DNA of 20,471 nucleotides. Source: Herpomyces periplanetae. Lineage: Eukaryota > Ascomycota > Laboulbeniomycetes > Herpomycetales > Herpomycetaceae. Below the pieces are notes generated by a model. That model did not search any database and had not been told where the DNA came from. It saw nothing but the letters and a program-made list of their open reading frames with translations. The position numbers and the translations under genes were made by a program. Positions within the stretch are counted from its first letter, which is position 1, and each line of letters opens with the position of its first letter. Positions 1 to 12,200 of this stretch are shown one piece after another. Location of the stretch: NCBI GenBank assembly GCA_009733715.1, contig WMKJ01000169.1:1-20471 (forward strand), in the 5' to 3' direction.

Positions 1-3000
1 AATACAGATAAGCTTAAGCTAATTTTAAATAGGATCTTTTAAAAGAGCGTTTTCCTCTTCCTCGTTTCATTGTGTGCGATGCTGGTGGCTCTCAAGCTCG
101 TTTTCTCTTATCTCGTCTTAACCCATCCACTACTCATCTCTCAGCCTCGGCCACTCACATTCAGAATTCCCAAATAATCTTCACGGACGATGTTAGCTTA
201 CAAACTTTTATGGATCATCTAATGAAGTAAGGACTATATACGGTGACCATGTTACTTTTGCTAATGGATTCAATAGACTAGCTGTGTCCAGCTTATCTTA
301 AGCTGACTGTGTTGAGTACTAAGATTTTTTCAAAAAATAATTTTTCATTCGCTCATGTGCTTTCACTATTTCGGTGTATTTGTGTAATGTTTATCAGCCG
401 TCTGGAAATATTACCGCTTTTCAACGCTGTTAGTGATATAATTTCATTCCCACGACAATATCTTTCTCACTAATGAAATAACTTTTTCATGTATAAACCA
501 GTACTATTTCATATTCTTTGAATCATCGTATAGGCTTGGGTATTGTCTAGGAACTTACATAAATTTCTATATTTCTATACAGGCATTTGCGTAAACCTCA
601 AGTATTGATTTAACGAATCCAAAACCTGTGGGTAGTGTTGTGTAAGTTTTCCTTGAAAGATTTGGGTTATAATCGCAATTTTATTGATTTGAATAGCGTG
701 TAAGTTTTATTTAATATTTTTAGCAACTGTATCAAAGACGAAATCTGAGCGTAAGATGAACTTGAGTTACGGTGTTATAGCTGTAGATGCTACTTGTTTC
801 CACCAGTACTTGCCACAGAAAATGTAAAAATAAAATTTTTAATTTTGTGAAAACGATACTTAATGGAAAAAAATTATGGAATCTCGACTTTTATATGCTA
901 AATCTGGCCGAATAAGATTGTGAGAAATTTTATTTTATAAAGAACGACTAATATAAATGCACTAACAAAAGCGAAAATTAATTTTAAAAATTAAAGTTTG
1001 GGTTTAAAATGACCTTCATTTGCTGAAACTATTGAGAATAATTACAGAACTGAATTGAGTAGCACTAAGCGCACTGGGTTATCGTTCCTAAAACAACAAT
1101 AAGGCACCAGCACAAAATATAATCTATCCCTCCTATCCAAAATTTTACTTAGACGCAAACTACCTTGAAAACTAATTTGAAGTTTAGGACCTTTTAATTA
1201 TGCACAAAAAGTGTAATTATTATGCAAGTGATAGAGGAATTTATAAAGATTAGAAATCACAAGCACAGAATGGTGGGGTGAGCGAACTGTTGCAGTTAAA
1301 TTACCTGTGTGATTACAATCTCAGTAATCTAAGTAAAATATCTGATAAGATAAAACTATTGTGTATAAAAAAGTCTTTTAAGAACATTCATAAGCGTAAA
1401 TTGAACGCTTCACACTCCAAAGTAGTGCTATTGTTCGATAAAAGTAGCATAGCTGTTACGGATACAATTATCAGAGGGGGAGAAGGCACGGAGAGGTACT
1501 GCAGACACGGGGGGAAAGGTGGCCCAATGGAAAGAACTAGTCTTCTTAAATTCAACGTCAACTCTTGCCCGGACGTTATTATCCGAATATTAATCAGTCT
1601 CCGCTATGTTACATCCTGAAGCAGAATCCCTTGAGTAGACGACGCTAGCCGCGGGTGTAGGATACGGTTATGATGTCTACACAGGGAGTCTCTGTTTGTG
1701 GTAGAGTCGATGTTGAGTAAACGGACTGCCTGTTAGAGGACAGCCAAATACAAGCGCAAGAACGAACAAGTCCGGGGGGCAAGAAGATAGATAGAAGGGA
1801 ACCTATCTAAACTTAAGACTGAGCTTGAGCAACAAAAACTGAATAAGAATTAGTGTACAACCAAATACAAGGCATAAGAAACTATAAATTTTGGGGCGTA
1901 TTATTGAGAAGTCTAGCCGAAGGAGTAGTCACTATTAAGAGAAGCACTATGAAAAAAGAAGGATCCAAATATACAAAGGGAAGAAATTAGATTTTCAGCT
2001 TGAGGAATGATAGAAAGAGAACAGAGGAGTTATATTCTTTTGTAGTTGGTTAGAAAAATAATGACACATGCACAGAACACTGTCAACTCCTTCTCTTTTC
2101 TCGAGGCTGAGTATTCAATCGGTGTTACACAGCTGTAACAGCGGGAACCCGAAGATGACTACGAGCTCGTTTTCATACCTTTCGGACGGGAAACCATGCG
2201 TGATGCAGTGTTTGTTCGACAATGATAAGGCCGTTGTTTCATTCTGTCCAAAAAGACATCCTGAAAGAATAGCGAATGGTTCGTGGGAGTGAACGTGGCC
2301 GGATCTCAAACGTTGGGAAAGGTACACACGCATAGGAAGCACGTAATAAGATAGACGCCTGAGGCAGCATCCGTTATCAAACGTTATGCCAATTTACTTA
2401 AGCTTATGCAAGCCCTATGCCGTTGATGGCAGTGTCCCGTCGCAACCAGAGGGCAGACATCTGCGCGTCTGTGTGGGAGGTGACGTACTCATTGCACTTA
2501 GATTGGTGGCGCCTCCGTGTCAGTCGAGTTATGCCTAGCAAGGGGGTTTAGGCTCGCCGGTGTAGGTAAAGGAGTGCCTATAGCGCTGCAAACAGCGGGC
2601 TTTTGAGGCTGGATGCTGCAATATGGCCAGGGGAAAGTTACAGCGTATTTTGATAAGCCTAGAGATATGTATCACGCCTAGTTGGAAGGGCTTGATATGG
2701 TATAACGGGTGCAACGGAGCATCACATCTTGAGTCGGTGATGACGATTAAGCACACAACTTCTTTATGGGTACTGGAACATGGAATGATGGGTTTCAGTC
2801 AGTTTTTTTGAGCTGAAAAAATGACCATTTAGCCCTAGTTGATTCAAGGTACCAATCGGTAAGGTCAAGGTGTTTGGTTTTGGGAACCTAAGAATTTAAA
2901 AGCTCAAAACCTTCTACGTCATCTACAACCTCGACAAAAGTATTTCTTGGCCCATTTCATGACTGATAGCGAAGTGATTTAAAGTGAAAACTCAAAGTCC

Positions 3001-3123
3001 GCGCATAGGTAATGCCTACACTCAAAACGTCGTATTCTAACCCAGAACTACCATATCGTTGAAACCCATGAAAATGTTCACGTTTACGGCGTCGGAAAAA
3101 CTAATTTTAAAAAATATATGTAG

Positions 3124-3151
3124 AATCACGTGCACACTTATGCACGTGATT
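3124..3151. repeat. Perfect 10-bp inverted repeat containing two CACGTG boxes
   Basis: The arms AATCACGTGC (3124-3133) and GCACGTGATT (3142-3151) are exact reverse complements around an 8-nt loop. Each arm holds CACGTG (3127-3132 and 3143-3148). The form ATCACGTG is the site type bound by Cbf1/Pho4-like bHLH factors in yeasts. There is no recognised gene within 4 kb, so a promoter role is unsupported. It could equally be a cruciform-forming or transposon-derived palindrome. Confidence 0.7.
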
Positions 3152-4192
3152 AACGATACCACGCAGAACTTTATGTACAGACCGAAGACAAACGTATCAT
3201 GAAACGATGTCAAATATTATCACAATAGGTCAAAATGGTGCCGTAAAGATACTACCACCAGATTTTGGCAAACTCTGTAGAATCATTAATCCAAACCAGG
3301 TGCCCGATTGTTCTCATATTTTGAAAATGAATACGTTGACATATATGGGAGGTACACATAAAATTTGAGGACAATTGGGCTCTGGATTACTGCGAAAAGG
3401 GTGGTTTTGTGCAGCTTTTGTAAAAGTTATGTTGTATATACGGCATATAGTTTTACTTTGGTCAATAATACAAAACAACTTTAAAGTTTTTAGGTTCCCT
3501 CAATATTCGTCCCACCATTACAGAGCATGGCGGGCTTGACGCAAAACCGTGCGATGAGTTGCAGGGCAAATTTTTATTCTCTCAGGAAAGCGGGGGAAGG
3601 GGTTCAATCCCAAAACTTCCAAATCATGAAACACCATACAAATTGGGTTTGTGGATCTAGGTTTGCAAAATCCTATTCATGGATATTAAAATTCCAGAAC
3701 GGCTGGCTATCTTGGAGTTTTGATATCTCGTCTGGTTACTATATTATGCATGATTTAGTTTGCGATAAACCACTTTCCCAATGAATGTTGCTCTTAGATA
3801 TACTGGTTCCTCCCCAGCTGTTACGAGAATGTCTGTAGCAGGGTCTATGCCTCCAAAAACCCTCGATATAAATTGCAATTATCTACCCGTGCTGACCAAA
3901 TCTAGGACTTGCTTCCTTGTCATTCTATGAACTTTATAATTTGTTCATTAAAATGCTGTCGTAATAGACAGCAGCACTATGTAATTTTGATTGATGTCAC
4001 GTGTATATTGCGCATACAAATAACCAAAAATGTAGACATTCTATATATTTGTAACAAAAGGAAGATATTTTCGGCAGAACTGCAATCCCTCTAATGTAAA
4101 TTTAAGCTTCACCTGCTCAGTTTAAATTAACAAAATCCCCAATCGATGAGTCTCTCGTAATAACCACTTGGTAATTTAAGAGAAGCCAAACA

Positions 4193-4322
4193 TTCCTCCG
4201 ATCATTGTATTTCCTAGGCCTGGTCATCGAATCTTAGGATTGGTGTTCAATATTTCACTGGGTACCAACTCTGCGCTAGAAAAGACTCAAAATAAGAATC
4301 ATAGTAGAAGTCAATGTAAAGG
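4193..4322. repeat. Old dispersed repeat, copy 1
   Basis: A direct-repeat partner of 16702-16830. In the core (4251-4316 against 16761-16825) I count about 48 identical positions, 16 mismatches (most of them transitions) and three single-base gaps. Shared blocks include GGGT, CTCTGC, AGAAAA, AAAATAA, TCAT and GTAGAAG in the same order and spacing. Weaker similarity runs upstream from a TTCCT..TCAT block and perhaps some 150 nt downstream. No coding frame is visible. The family is unknown. Confidence 0.55.
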
Positions 4323-6177
4323 AATTACCGAAAATGGAAAATCTTAGTGACAAGAATTTATATAGATTTATTCGTCTTTTAGCGTAACTATACAGTTATC
4401 AACAATATAATCATCGTACATCTCCCTTAATCCCGTCTGCATTCATGTCACTGCATGGTTATTAATCTACGCAGAAAACTACATAAGTTAATTCAGGATA
4501 CATCAAAGCAATGTGTTAACTGACGGTAGAGTAAAGCATTCGTCAAAATGAATTTGTAAAAATTAAGTCATACTATGGAGAAACTAAGTACTAATCAGAA
4601 AATATTTTAGCTTGATGTACGATGAGTATGACCCCGTACTAAACCAGTTTGTTTTGCATTTGCTCACCTTAAACAAGCAGTCTGAGTAGAGATAAAATTT
4701 TTGAAATAGTTATATTTCTGTCATTAATTGAGACGAAGATTGTGAATATTAAAGGAGAAGCAAGTGATTTATTATGATGAAAAGTTTGAAGTGAAGTCAC
4801 AAATTGAAAAAGATGTGTATAAAAATATTTTAGTTTCACTTTTTTCTCAATTTTATACATTTTTTGCTTTAAATTTGAGTGTTATTTATATTTTGATACT
4901 TTTATCACACGCGCCAGCTCCCTGGCATTAATCTATATAGTATGCAACCAAATGGAAGGAATTCCATGATTGAATGAATAAACAATAGAGTCGAAAGTTT
5001 TAATAATTATCGTGACACATTACGCTATATTTGATTTTGGATATTTGGGATGAGTGAATTTAACTTGTATTTCATTACAGATATTGTAGTTATTTCTTTA
5101 ACGTCATACTTCGGTTAGCATACGAGTGCTATTCGGTATTATTAAAGGTAAAATGACACCCTGGGGTTATGGTCAATTTCCTCTCTGGTAATGTAAAACC
5201 TAAAATTGTCGAACTTAATATTTGTGTCATTCGGATTGAACTCAACAGATTTTACTTTGTGTATCATGTGGACTTTTTACATAAAAGAATGTTAATGTAT
5301 CATTAGTAAATTATTTTTATATTGCCATGTATTTACCTCTAAATTGCTGTAGATTTAACATAGTTTGAGATTTCGTCGATCCGACAGTTCCCTGTAGATG
5401 ACTGATCCAGACTGCTAAGATCTTCAATTTGTAAACCAATTGTTAAAATTTGAGTATTGTTATATTTTAAAAGAATAGAAATTTTAAATTTTCTATAAAT
5501 ACATCTTATAGTAATTAACTATACATTTAGGAATTTGGGGTGTTATGCTTCCCTCTTAGTTATAACAATATATATTACTAATTATATTAGTTTAGTAATA
5601 TGGATGCACCTTAACACAAGAGTTTTTGGCATTGATAACACATGTATTTCTCAGGAACTATATAAAAGCGAAAGAATATATTCAGAATATATTGAGCTCT
5701 TAGGACATCCATATTAAAACCTGGCTGTAACAACACGAATTTTTTGTTCAAAAAAATTGAGTTTGAATCCGCAAAGTATTTAATAGTCATGGTTGTGAGC
5801 TTTCATGTATACCTCGAACGTAATGGTTTAGCTGAACTATCAACGTAATTTACTTGTAAACCATATTCATGATTAGCCCATGAACTCCCTGTTTCCCGAT
5901 GTGAAATGTTAGCGGCGGAGATTACAGTTACTTAAAGAATCGAGGTAAGTTGATTGTTTTTTAAATTTAATTTTGTTGTGAAATCCTTTGCCAAAATTAA
6001 GCTAAGGAAAGCACAAGGGAGCGTGCATTTGCAAGTAGCTGTTTAATATCTCTACCTGAACATTTAAATCCAACTCGTAAAATGGATGGGAATACTTGCT
6101 TGGACTTCGTGGTAAATTTCAAGTTGTAATTATAAAGCAATACGAATAACTACGCACAATAAAAGACGGATTAATTT

Positions 6178-6201
6178 TAGACATGCGAAGTAGCGTGTCT
6201 A
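6178..6201. repeat. Short hairpin (9-bp stem with one G-U pair)
   Basis: TAGACATGC (6178-6186) pairs with GCGTGTCTA (6193-6201) around the loop GAAGTA. Eight pairs are Watson-Crick and one would be a wobble in RNA. It lies in A+T-rich spacer about 1 kb beyond the 3' end of LCB2. No RNA gene family is recognised, and a stem of this size can arise by chance. Confidence 0.4.
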
Positions 6202-7176
6202 AGGTCTGGATAAGGGATATAAAAGCGATAATCGATGGGGTTTATCAGGAGGATGATATCTGCCTTACAGAATAGATATCAAGACTCTCGACCTTGATTA
6301 TTTAAACCTACTTACATGCATAATATTGTCTTTTTTCGAAGTGTGAGATGTCCTTTTCACATTTGACTTTTTATCTAATCATCTCGAGCGTTATTTATGC
6401 AATGCATCTACTCTCTTGTTAATGCATAGATCTTAGGGAATACAAGTGTTATGATTTCTCAGAGTTCTTGTCAGGTTGAGTCGGTTAGAAGAAAATACCT
6501 TCGGAAAATGTATCACCTGTTTCAAGAATACGGGTTACTATGATCGTTAATAACAATTACATTCCCGCAATCCTCAGTTACCCTGACTTGTGGTTAAAAC
6601 ATTCGTCCCAGCCCCCATACTCTACATTAAAGCACCTCAGTCTCGCTATACACTTATATTCCGAAGTATTCCTCCTCACTTTACTCGCCAATGTTGTGGT
6701 CCTTTGCTTTAAAAGTGTTATACACAATGTATGACAACATTCAATTTGTATAATTTTTACATTTACACAATAATTTCCATGATTACTTGATTCAATTTAT
6801 AACAAGTTCGGTGGTTTCAATAGTTAAATATTAAATTCCGTAGGATTACAGCTGCACAAGATGATTTTGGTACAAATGCAGTAACAAAATACTATTAGTG
6901 GACTAAATTCCAATGTTATAAGGCTGGCACGGTCAAAATTGCAGATTTTTGTGAAGGTTAATGAGATAGCAGATGCCTACACCGCACCATTTCATGTGGC
7001 CTAATAAATATAACGTTATATGACCAGGCAGCACATGAGTTATTTACAAAATTAGAAACATCTACTTAAAAATGAGCAAAGGGAGAAATTTAATGATCAA
7101 TGATGGATGAATTATATCTGCATTATCTAAAGACAAATTTGACCGCAGGCCATTATGCTAAAATTTCTAACCAAAT

Positions 7177-9205
7177 CTATCGAAAAGAATGTTTTGCGTC
7201 TTCTGCACCAGTCGATATTACATCCTCGAGTTTCCAGGGGTAGCCATCCACGCTAGAAAATCGGTTGGCAGTCAGTTTTGAAATTTCATCACTTTTAGAG
7301 TTTCTCTGAAAATTAGAACCTAGATGGGTGCCGTCACGCTGCTTGAGGGATATCGGTAAACTAAAAGAAGAAAACTTGAGTTGTAAAATATCTCCAACCT
7401 CATCACAAGCTTTCAGTGCCCAATCTAAGTCGCTCTTGGAGTGTGCCGCAGAAACACAAAGTCGCGCACGGGAAGAAATTAAGGGGGTAGCAGGATACCC
7501 CACAACAACAACACTGATTCTTCTCTGTAGCATCTCATGAGAAAACGCCGACATTTTTGCGGGATTATAAAGAAGCAATGGAATAATAGGGCTATCATCA
7601 TGACCGTAAATTATAAATCCCAAGCGTTTGAGTCCTAGACGAAGATAGCGAGAATTGAAAGCGAGGCGCTGAAGCCTCTCCAAACCTTCTCCTGGACAAT
7701 GAGTACCTGTAATAATCTTTATAGAAAGCCCTATTTGACAAAGAACGGATGGCGATGGCGATTCTGCATAGCTTGAAGCAGAGTTGGCAATTCGGAGTTT
7801 CGCAATTGTTCGGTGATCTGCTGCAATGTACCCACCATTTGCTCCAAAGGATTTAGTCAAAGTGCCCATCAAAATATCAATTTTACTCGGATTCACCCCA
7901 AAGTAATCACAGACACCTCTTCCGGAAGGCCCAAGTGCTCCAATGGAGTGTGCCTCATCTATAAATAAATGGAATTTATACCTAGTTTTCAATTCAACTA
8001 AACCAGGCAGATTACACATGGTTCCCTCCATAGAATAAAGACCCTCAACCACCACCAAAATTTTCCTCCACGGCCTGTGTGTGCGTGGTTGACCTTGAGA
8101 TATTGCTTCACGTAAAATTTTCTCAAGGTCTTCCACATCGTTATGTCTGAACATCTCAATTACAGCACCAGATAGACGGGCGCCATTACGAATAGAGGAG
8201 TGATTAAGCTCATCGGATAATATTAAACAGCCTTTTCCGACAAGGGCCGGAAACACAGATGCGTTGGTACTAAAGCCCATGCTATAAACAACTGCAGCAG
8301 GCTTACCCACAAAATTAGCTACTAGCTCTTCCACCTCAAGGTGTAAGTCAGATGATCCAACATCTAAACGCGAGCTGCAAGTGCTAACCCCATTTTTCTG
8401 TATAGAGAGTTCAACAGCATCTGCACAAGGTCCATTTGATTGTGCAAACCCCAGATAGTTGTAGGAAGCCAGATTCAATGTCTCAATGACTTTACCCGTC
8501 ATACAAAAGCTGAAATTATTATCGTATGATACACGTTCTAAAAGAGTAATGAAACGTCCAGGAACTCCGATGGTAGGCCTAGAAAAGCAATCATTTATTC
8601 GGGCTTTAAGTCTGCGAACATAAAATTCCTCAAAATCACTATTTAAAGGAGCATAGCCATCTTTCGATAAAAGATGTCTGTAAAGCTCAGGCCGAAAAAA
8701 CTTTCCAAAGATATCTCGAATGTGTCCCAGCATTATTAAAATTAAGTAACTAACATAAGTTGTGAGGACAATGTATAAAGACGGCTCTTTAGTAGTATTA
8801 AAGCAGTTGTCCACCGCATGATGTTTACTAGAGTAAAGATAGCTTTTCGATTCAGTAGGACCGTATTGAGAAGACTGTCGAGGTGTATAAGCCTGCCGCT
8901 CAAGATTCTGATATGCGAGATACGGAAATATACTGGCTCCCGACAGAGGAAAATCTTTACACGTGTGGGATACGCGCTGCTGCTACTAAATGTCAGCATA
9001 AATACATTCAGATACAGTGCAAACAAAGTTTTAAGCATACGTCGCAGCTTTTTTTGCTCACTACTGAATTATTTAGACCCCTAGATTTGCTGCGAAATGC
9101 AGGGGAAACAAATGTATTCCAAAATTTCTCAGGTACCGGTAGAAGACGAAATCGGATCTTTTTGTGATCGATTGTGTCAGCTGCATGATTAAACACTGTG
9201 CCCAT
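7177..9205 (-). CDS. LCB2: Serine palmitoyltransferase subunit 2 (LCB2), two exons
   Basis: Catalytic subunit of serine palmitoyltransferase, which condenses L-serine with palmitoyl-CoA to 3-ketodihydrosphingosine, the first step of sphingolipid synthesis. It works as a heterodimer with LCB1 in the ER membrane. Model: complement of join(7177..8982, 9041..9205), 656 residues. Seen: an N-terminal hydrophobic segment (about residues 125-143, LTTYVSYLILIMLGH), YNYLGF (229-234), SDELNHSSIR (about 311-320), FIDEAHSIGALGPSGRG (about 395-411) and the PLP-lysine motif GTLTKSFGANGGYIAA, with Lys432 encoded at 7852-7854. Also present are GLERLQRLAFNSRYLRLGLK, VVVVGYPATPLISSR and a C-terminal WKLEDVI block typical of fungal LCB2. 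The long exon has no ATG before the conserved region: its frame is open from 8982 and the first in-frame ATG lies inside the membrane segment. The start at 9205 is therefore inferred through an intron; an in-frame TAA precedes it. Identity is near certain. The first 110 or so residues are low-conservation and less sure. No catalytic residue appears to be missing. Confidence 0.95.
8983..9040 (-). other. Spliceosomal intron of LCB2 (58 nt)
   Basis: Read on the minus strand, the donor is GTATGC at 9040, the branch site TGCTGAC has its branch A at 8993, and acceptor AGs end at 8986 and 8983 (TAGTAG). The intron is phase 0. Only acceptors from 8983 onward keep the frame open, since using 8986 leaves TAG as the next codon. 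Size and signals fit ascomycete introns. Support comes from the missing ATG in the main exon and from an ATG-led open frame just upstream that joins in phase. CAG at 8980 or 8977 would give nearly the same protein. A different upstream exon, for example one joined at the TTTACTCTAG acceptor near 8828, cannot be excluded. Confidence 0.62.
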
Positions 9206-12200
9206 TAGGTTACAGACTACAATTTAAAGTCTGCGTAAAGTACTTCTAAAATTAAGCCAATTTCGAATCGCGACAGAATGCTTTATGAGATGAAGGAAGT
9301 CAATTGATCAACCTCACTGGAACAACCTAAAATAAATTTTGTGCCTCAGTTACTATACAATTCCACTATATACAACCGATCACAATTATTAATAAGCGAA
9401 AACCAGTCCCTGTTTGTCAAATTGTGCTGTTTCACAACGTAACAGAAATAGTTCATCAGTAAATAATCATACACAATATATTTGTGTACACGGTTTTTGA
9501 CGGCTCATATCTGATATTAGGTCCGCACCGTTATGTTTTTCTATAGATGTAAAATAACTAACATAACTTTGTTCCATTACTTTAGAGAAGACTTGTCATT
9601 TTTAAGAAAGTAAAATTCCGTTCAAGTAACTGATACCCTACGCACGTGCTACATTATCATTTATTCAACAAAATTTAACTAACTCATCTAGCTTTTCTTA
9701 AATATTGCTTACCACAGGTAATTTGAGCATACCAAATGGATCATTGCACTAAATTCAATAATTTTCCTCAATGATTTGGCACTATCTGTGGCGCAGCGAC
9801 ATTAGCATGCCCCTTCTTGATTCTGGTTTTGTCAAGATTAGTGGCAGGCTCAGAATTTTAAAGTAGCTTGGATTGAATAAATGTTAAAAGGCAAAATCAA
9901 TGCGCTGCCCTTTCATGTACGTAATACAAAACGTCTTACCGGTCGCCGCAATATGAATATGATGTAATAGTTTGTTTGATATTCTCAAGAATTGTAGTAG
10001 TGTCCAAGATTGCGCAGTTCGTTGGCCATTTGAAAGTGTAAATCAACTGCACCGGGAAATATTTATTAAATGCTTCCGGGTTAACTTCATAGTGAACTTA
10101 GCCAAATCTTGTCATTGATTCGAAGGAGATTTAGGAGTGTCGCGGCCTCATATTAGGTTCTCCGAATATCCAAGTAAGGTAAGTTGCAAAAGGTTTACTT
10201 TAAATAACGAGAATATCCTAGAGCAAATGTAAATCTTACGTCTCCTACAAAATTTTTCAGGTTTAAGTACATATAACGCGAAAGAAAATATCAAGTTTAA
10301 CGAAAAATACTTGTTTGGAGAGAATGCTTGGAGAAAAAAGTAGTTTCGTTTAATTAGCTTAGCTTGTATCCTAAGAGGATCCCCTTCATTCAATTTACAA
10401 TATCCGGAGGAATATTCGAGGGACACTGTTGAACTAAGTAAAATTAATGGATCACCAGAACAAAGATATTATTTTACACGAAACACATGAATAGAGAGGC
10501 TGTAACTGAAACTGCCTATTGGCGACATAAGCGAACTACTCAAAAAATATTGCTCACCCTGATAGAATCATCTACAAATATAGAACCTTGGAAATCCAGA
10601 ATTATAACATGTTTTCTAATAAAGATAAATATTTGCGTGAAAAATCGGAATGTAAAGTGATAACGTCATTGCTGCGCATGAGGGAACAGGAGATAATAAA
10701 TCGCAAGTGGCGTGTACTTGTGAAACAGCGAACCTAGGATAGCATAATCAGACAGAGCTCATCTAGTTGAATCACGTGTTATGAGTGTTAAAAAATTGTT
10801 ACTGATCTCCCTTTAAGAGTGATGTACATCAGTAGGGAAAACATTCGAGGTTTTACCACAGAGGATTTAACGGAGTCTTTCTCGAAGTAGTAACAATCTA
10901 CACAAATAAAAAAGCGAATGGGCATTTGCAATGAATCTAACAAATATAGTTGGCAATATTCCATTCGTTCGTTACACATGGTAATCGAAATGTTACGAAC
11001 TTGCTCGAGATCGGATGCTACAAAGCCACTACCCAAATTACTGGAGAAAATGATAGTATATCCTTTCCAAAGAGAAAAGATGTCAAAGCATGTAACGAGC
11101 GTCTATGCTGCCTTTCAACGAAGTCTACACAACGTATAAGTATTGGTAGCTCAGCACCAATAACAACAGCCATTGTAGCCGGTGGACCCACGCAGACATT
11201 TACATCCAACACTTACGAGTGTGCTGTTGAGTGCGTGCCTTGCCATAATTTTTAGCGATCATGTTAAACAAGACATTCTTACGTTTATCCGGTTACCGCA
11301 CTTGAGCGCGTTTCGTTATTCTTCTGTTCACTTCACCTAAAATTGGGGACCCGTAGATTCAATATTCCTTCTCCAATTTAACACGGGCTCATAAATTAAT
11401 TTTTGCCGTTTATTTAATCTATTCGTCAACGCGTCGCGTCACTGGAAATATTATTGGCTGTTATGGAAATCCAGAAAGCGAAGATTGCTTCTCAAATATA
11501 CGATATTGTTACTAAGGCATCTCCACAAAGATCGATTAGTCTTTAGATTTACGCGTCGAAATATTCATGTACTACAAATTGCATTTTGTGGATCCACACT
11601 TCATAAGCTGACTCGAACACCGTCGGATGTAACGAGTAATTAAGTTACTTCCTATGATAATAAATGTAAAGCGATATGGCAGGCTGGATATGTGTATAGA
11701 GAATCTTGTTATTAGATGTTTCTAATTTCATTTATTCATTCACTTTAAATTGCGCTCTCATCCATATTTTTTGAGCTTTTACAAGCATGGGGTTTTCTAT
11801 TATGGAAGTGTTTTGCATTAATCTTCGAAGTGAGTGGTGAAACCTTGGGAGTAAAGTAATTGAAAAATTTGAGATTTCATCGAAATCATTAAATGATCAT
11901 CTGGACTGATTTTATGTTTTACAAATTTGTTAATGCACAAACGGATTCAACTCAGGTTTTGATGCTTCTCTCTCTTTTCGAGATGCGTAGTTTGATAAGA
12001 TAACTAATAACAATGTAAAGTTTTTCGATGAGTAACTAGAACTGCTGAAAAATACTCTTTTTTCTTCCCAATCAGGGTTGGCAAAGAACACAATCCTCTA
12101 AATATTTACATGATACCTACGTCAAATTCAACCAGACAATATGCTCCATGAAGAGAATCAAGTCTCATAAATACTTGAGATTTGGGACAAATAACTTTTA

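Larger units (their letters stand above)
1..7176. other. Gene-poor A+T-rich spacer with one G+C-richer stretch
   Basis: No frame here has an ATG start together with recognisable protein similarity. The longest frames (1278-1619 plus, 3527-3784 plus, 2068-2292 plus against 2115-2342 minus) are short, unlike any family I know and mostly overlapping. Base composition shifts at about 1.46-2.8 kb to a more balanced mix, suggesting an old insertion or a very decayed gene. The stretch 4.3-7.1 kb is uniform A+T-rich spacer in which I see nothing beyond the repeats and hairpin listed separately. I see no tRNA, rRNA or snRNA signature. Confidence 0.6.

Noticed and set aside
1278-1619. 113-codon open frame on the plus strand
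   Set aside because: It begins at GTG, its first ATG leaves only about 30 residues, and the protein resembles nothing known to me.
2584-2597. Small hairpin CGCTG-CAAA-CAGCG
   Set aside because: A 5-bp stem is expected by chance many times in 20 kb.
3596-3616. tRNA B-box-like GGTTCAATCCC
   Set aside because: The flanking bases do not form a T-arm stem, and no A box or acceptor stem is found at the proper spacing.
3527-3784. 85-codon frame with an ATG start
   Set aside because: No homology is recognised, there are no supporting splice or promoter signals, and the length is compatible with chance.
8742-9038. 98-codon minus-strand frame overlapping the LCB2 N-terminal region
   Set aside because: It is out of frame with LCB2, spans the inferred intron, and has no family resemblance; a shadow frame.
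8818-9167. Two plus-strand frames antisense to the LCB2 5' region
   Set aside because: They overlap the inferred LCB2 exons on the other strand and have no recognisable motif.
9786-9800. tRNA A-box-like TGGCGCAGCGA
   Set aside because: No matching B box or cloverleaf pairing follows.
10148-10426. 92-codon minus-strand frame
   Set aside because: It starts at GTG, is biased by A+T-rich codons toward Phe/Leu/Lys/Ile, and has no recognisable domain.
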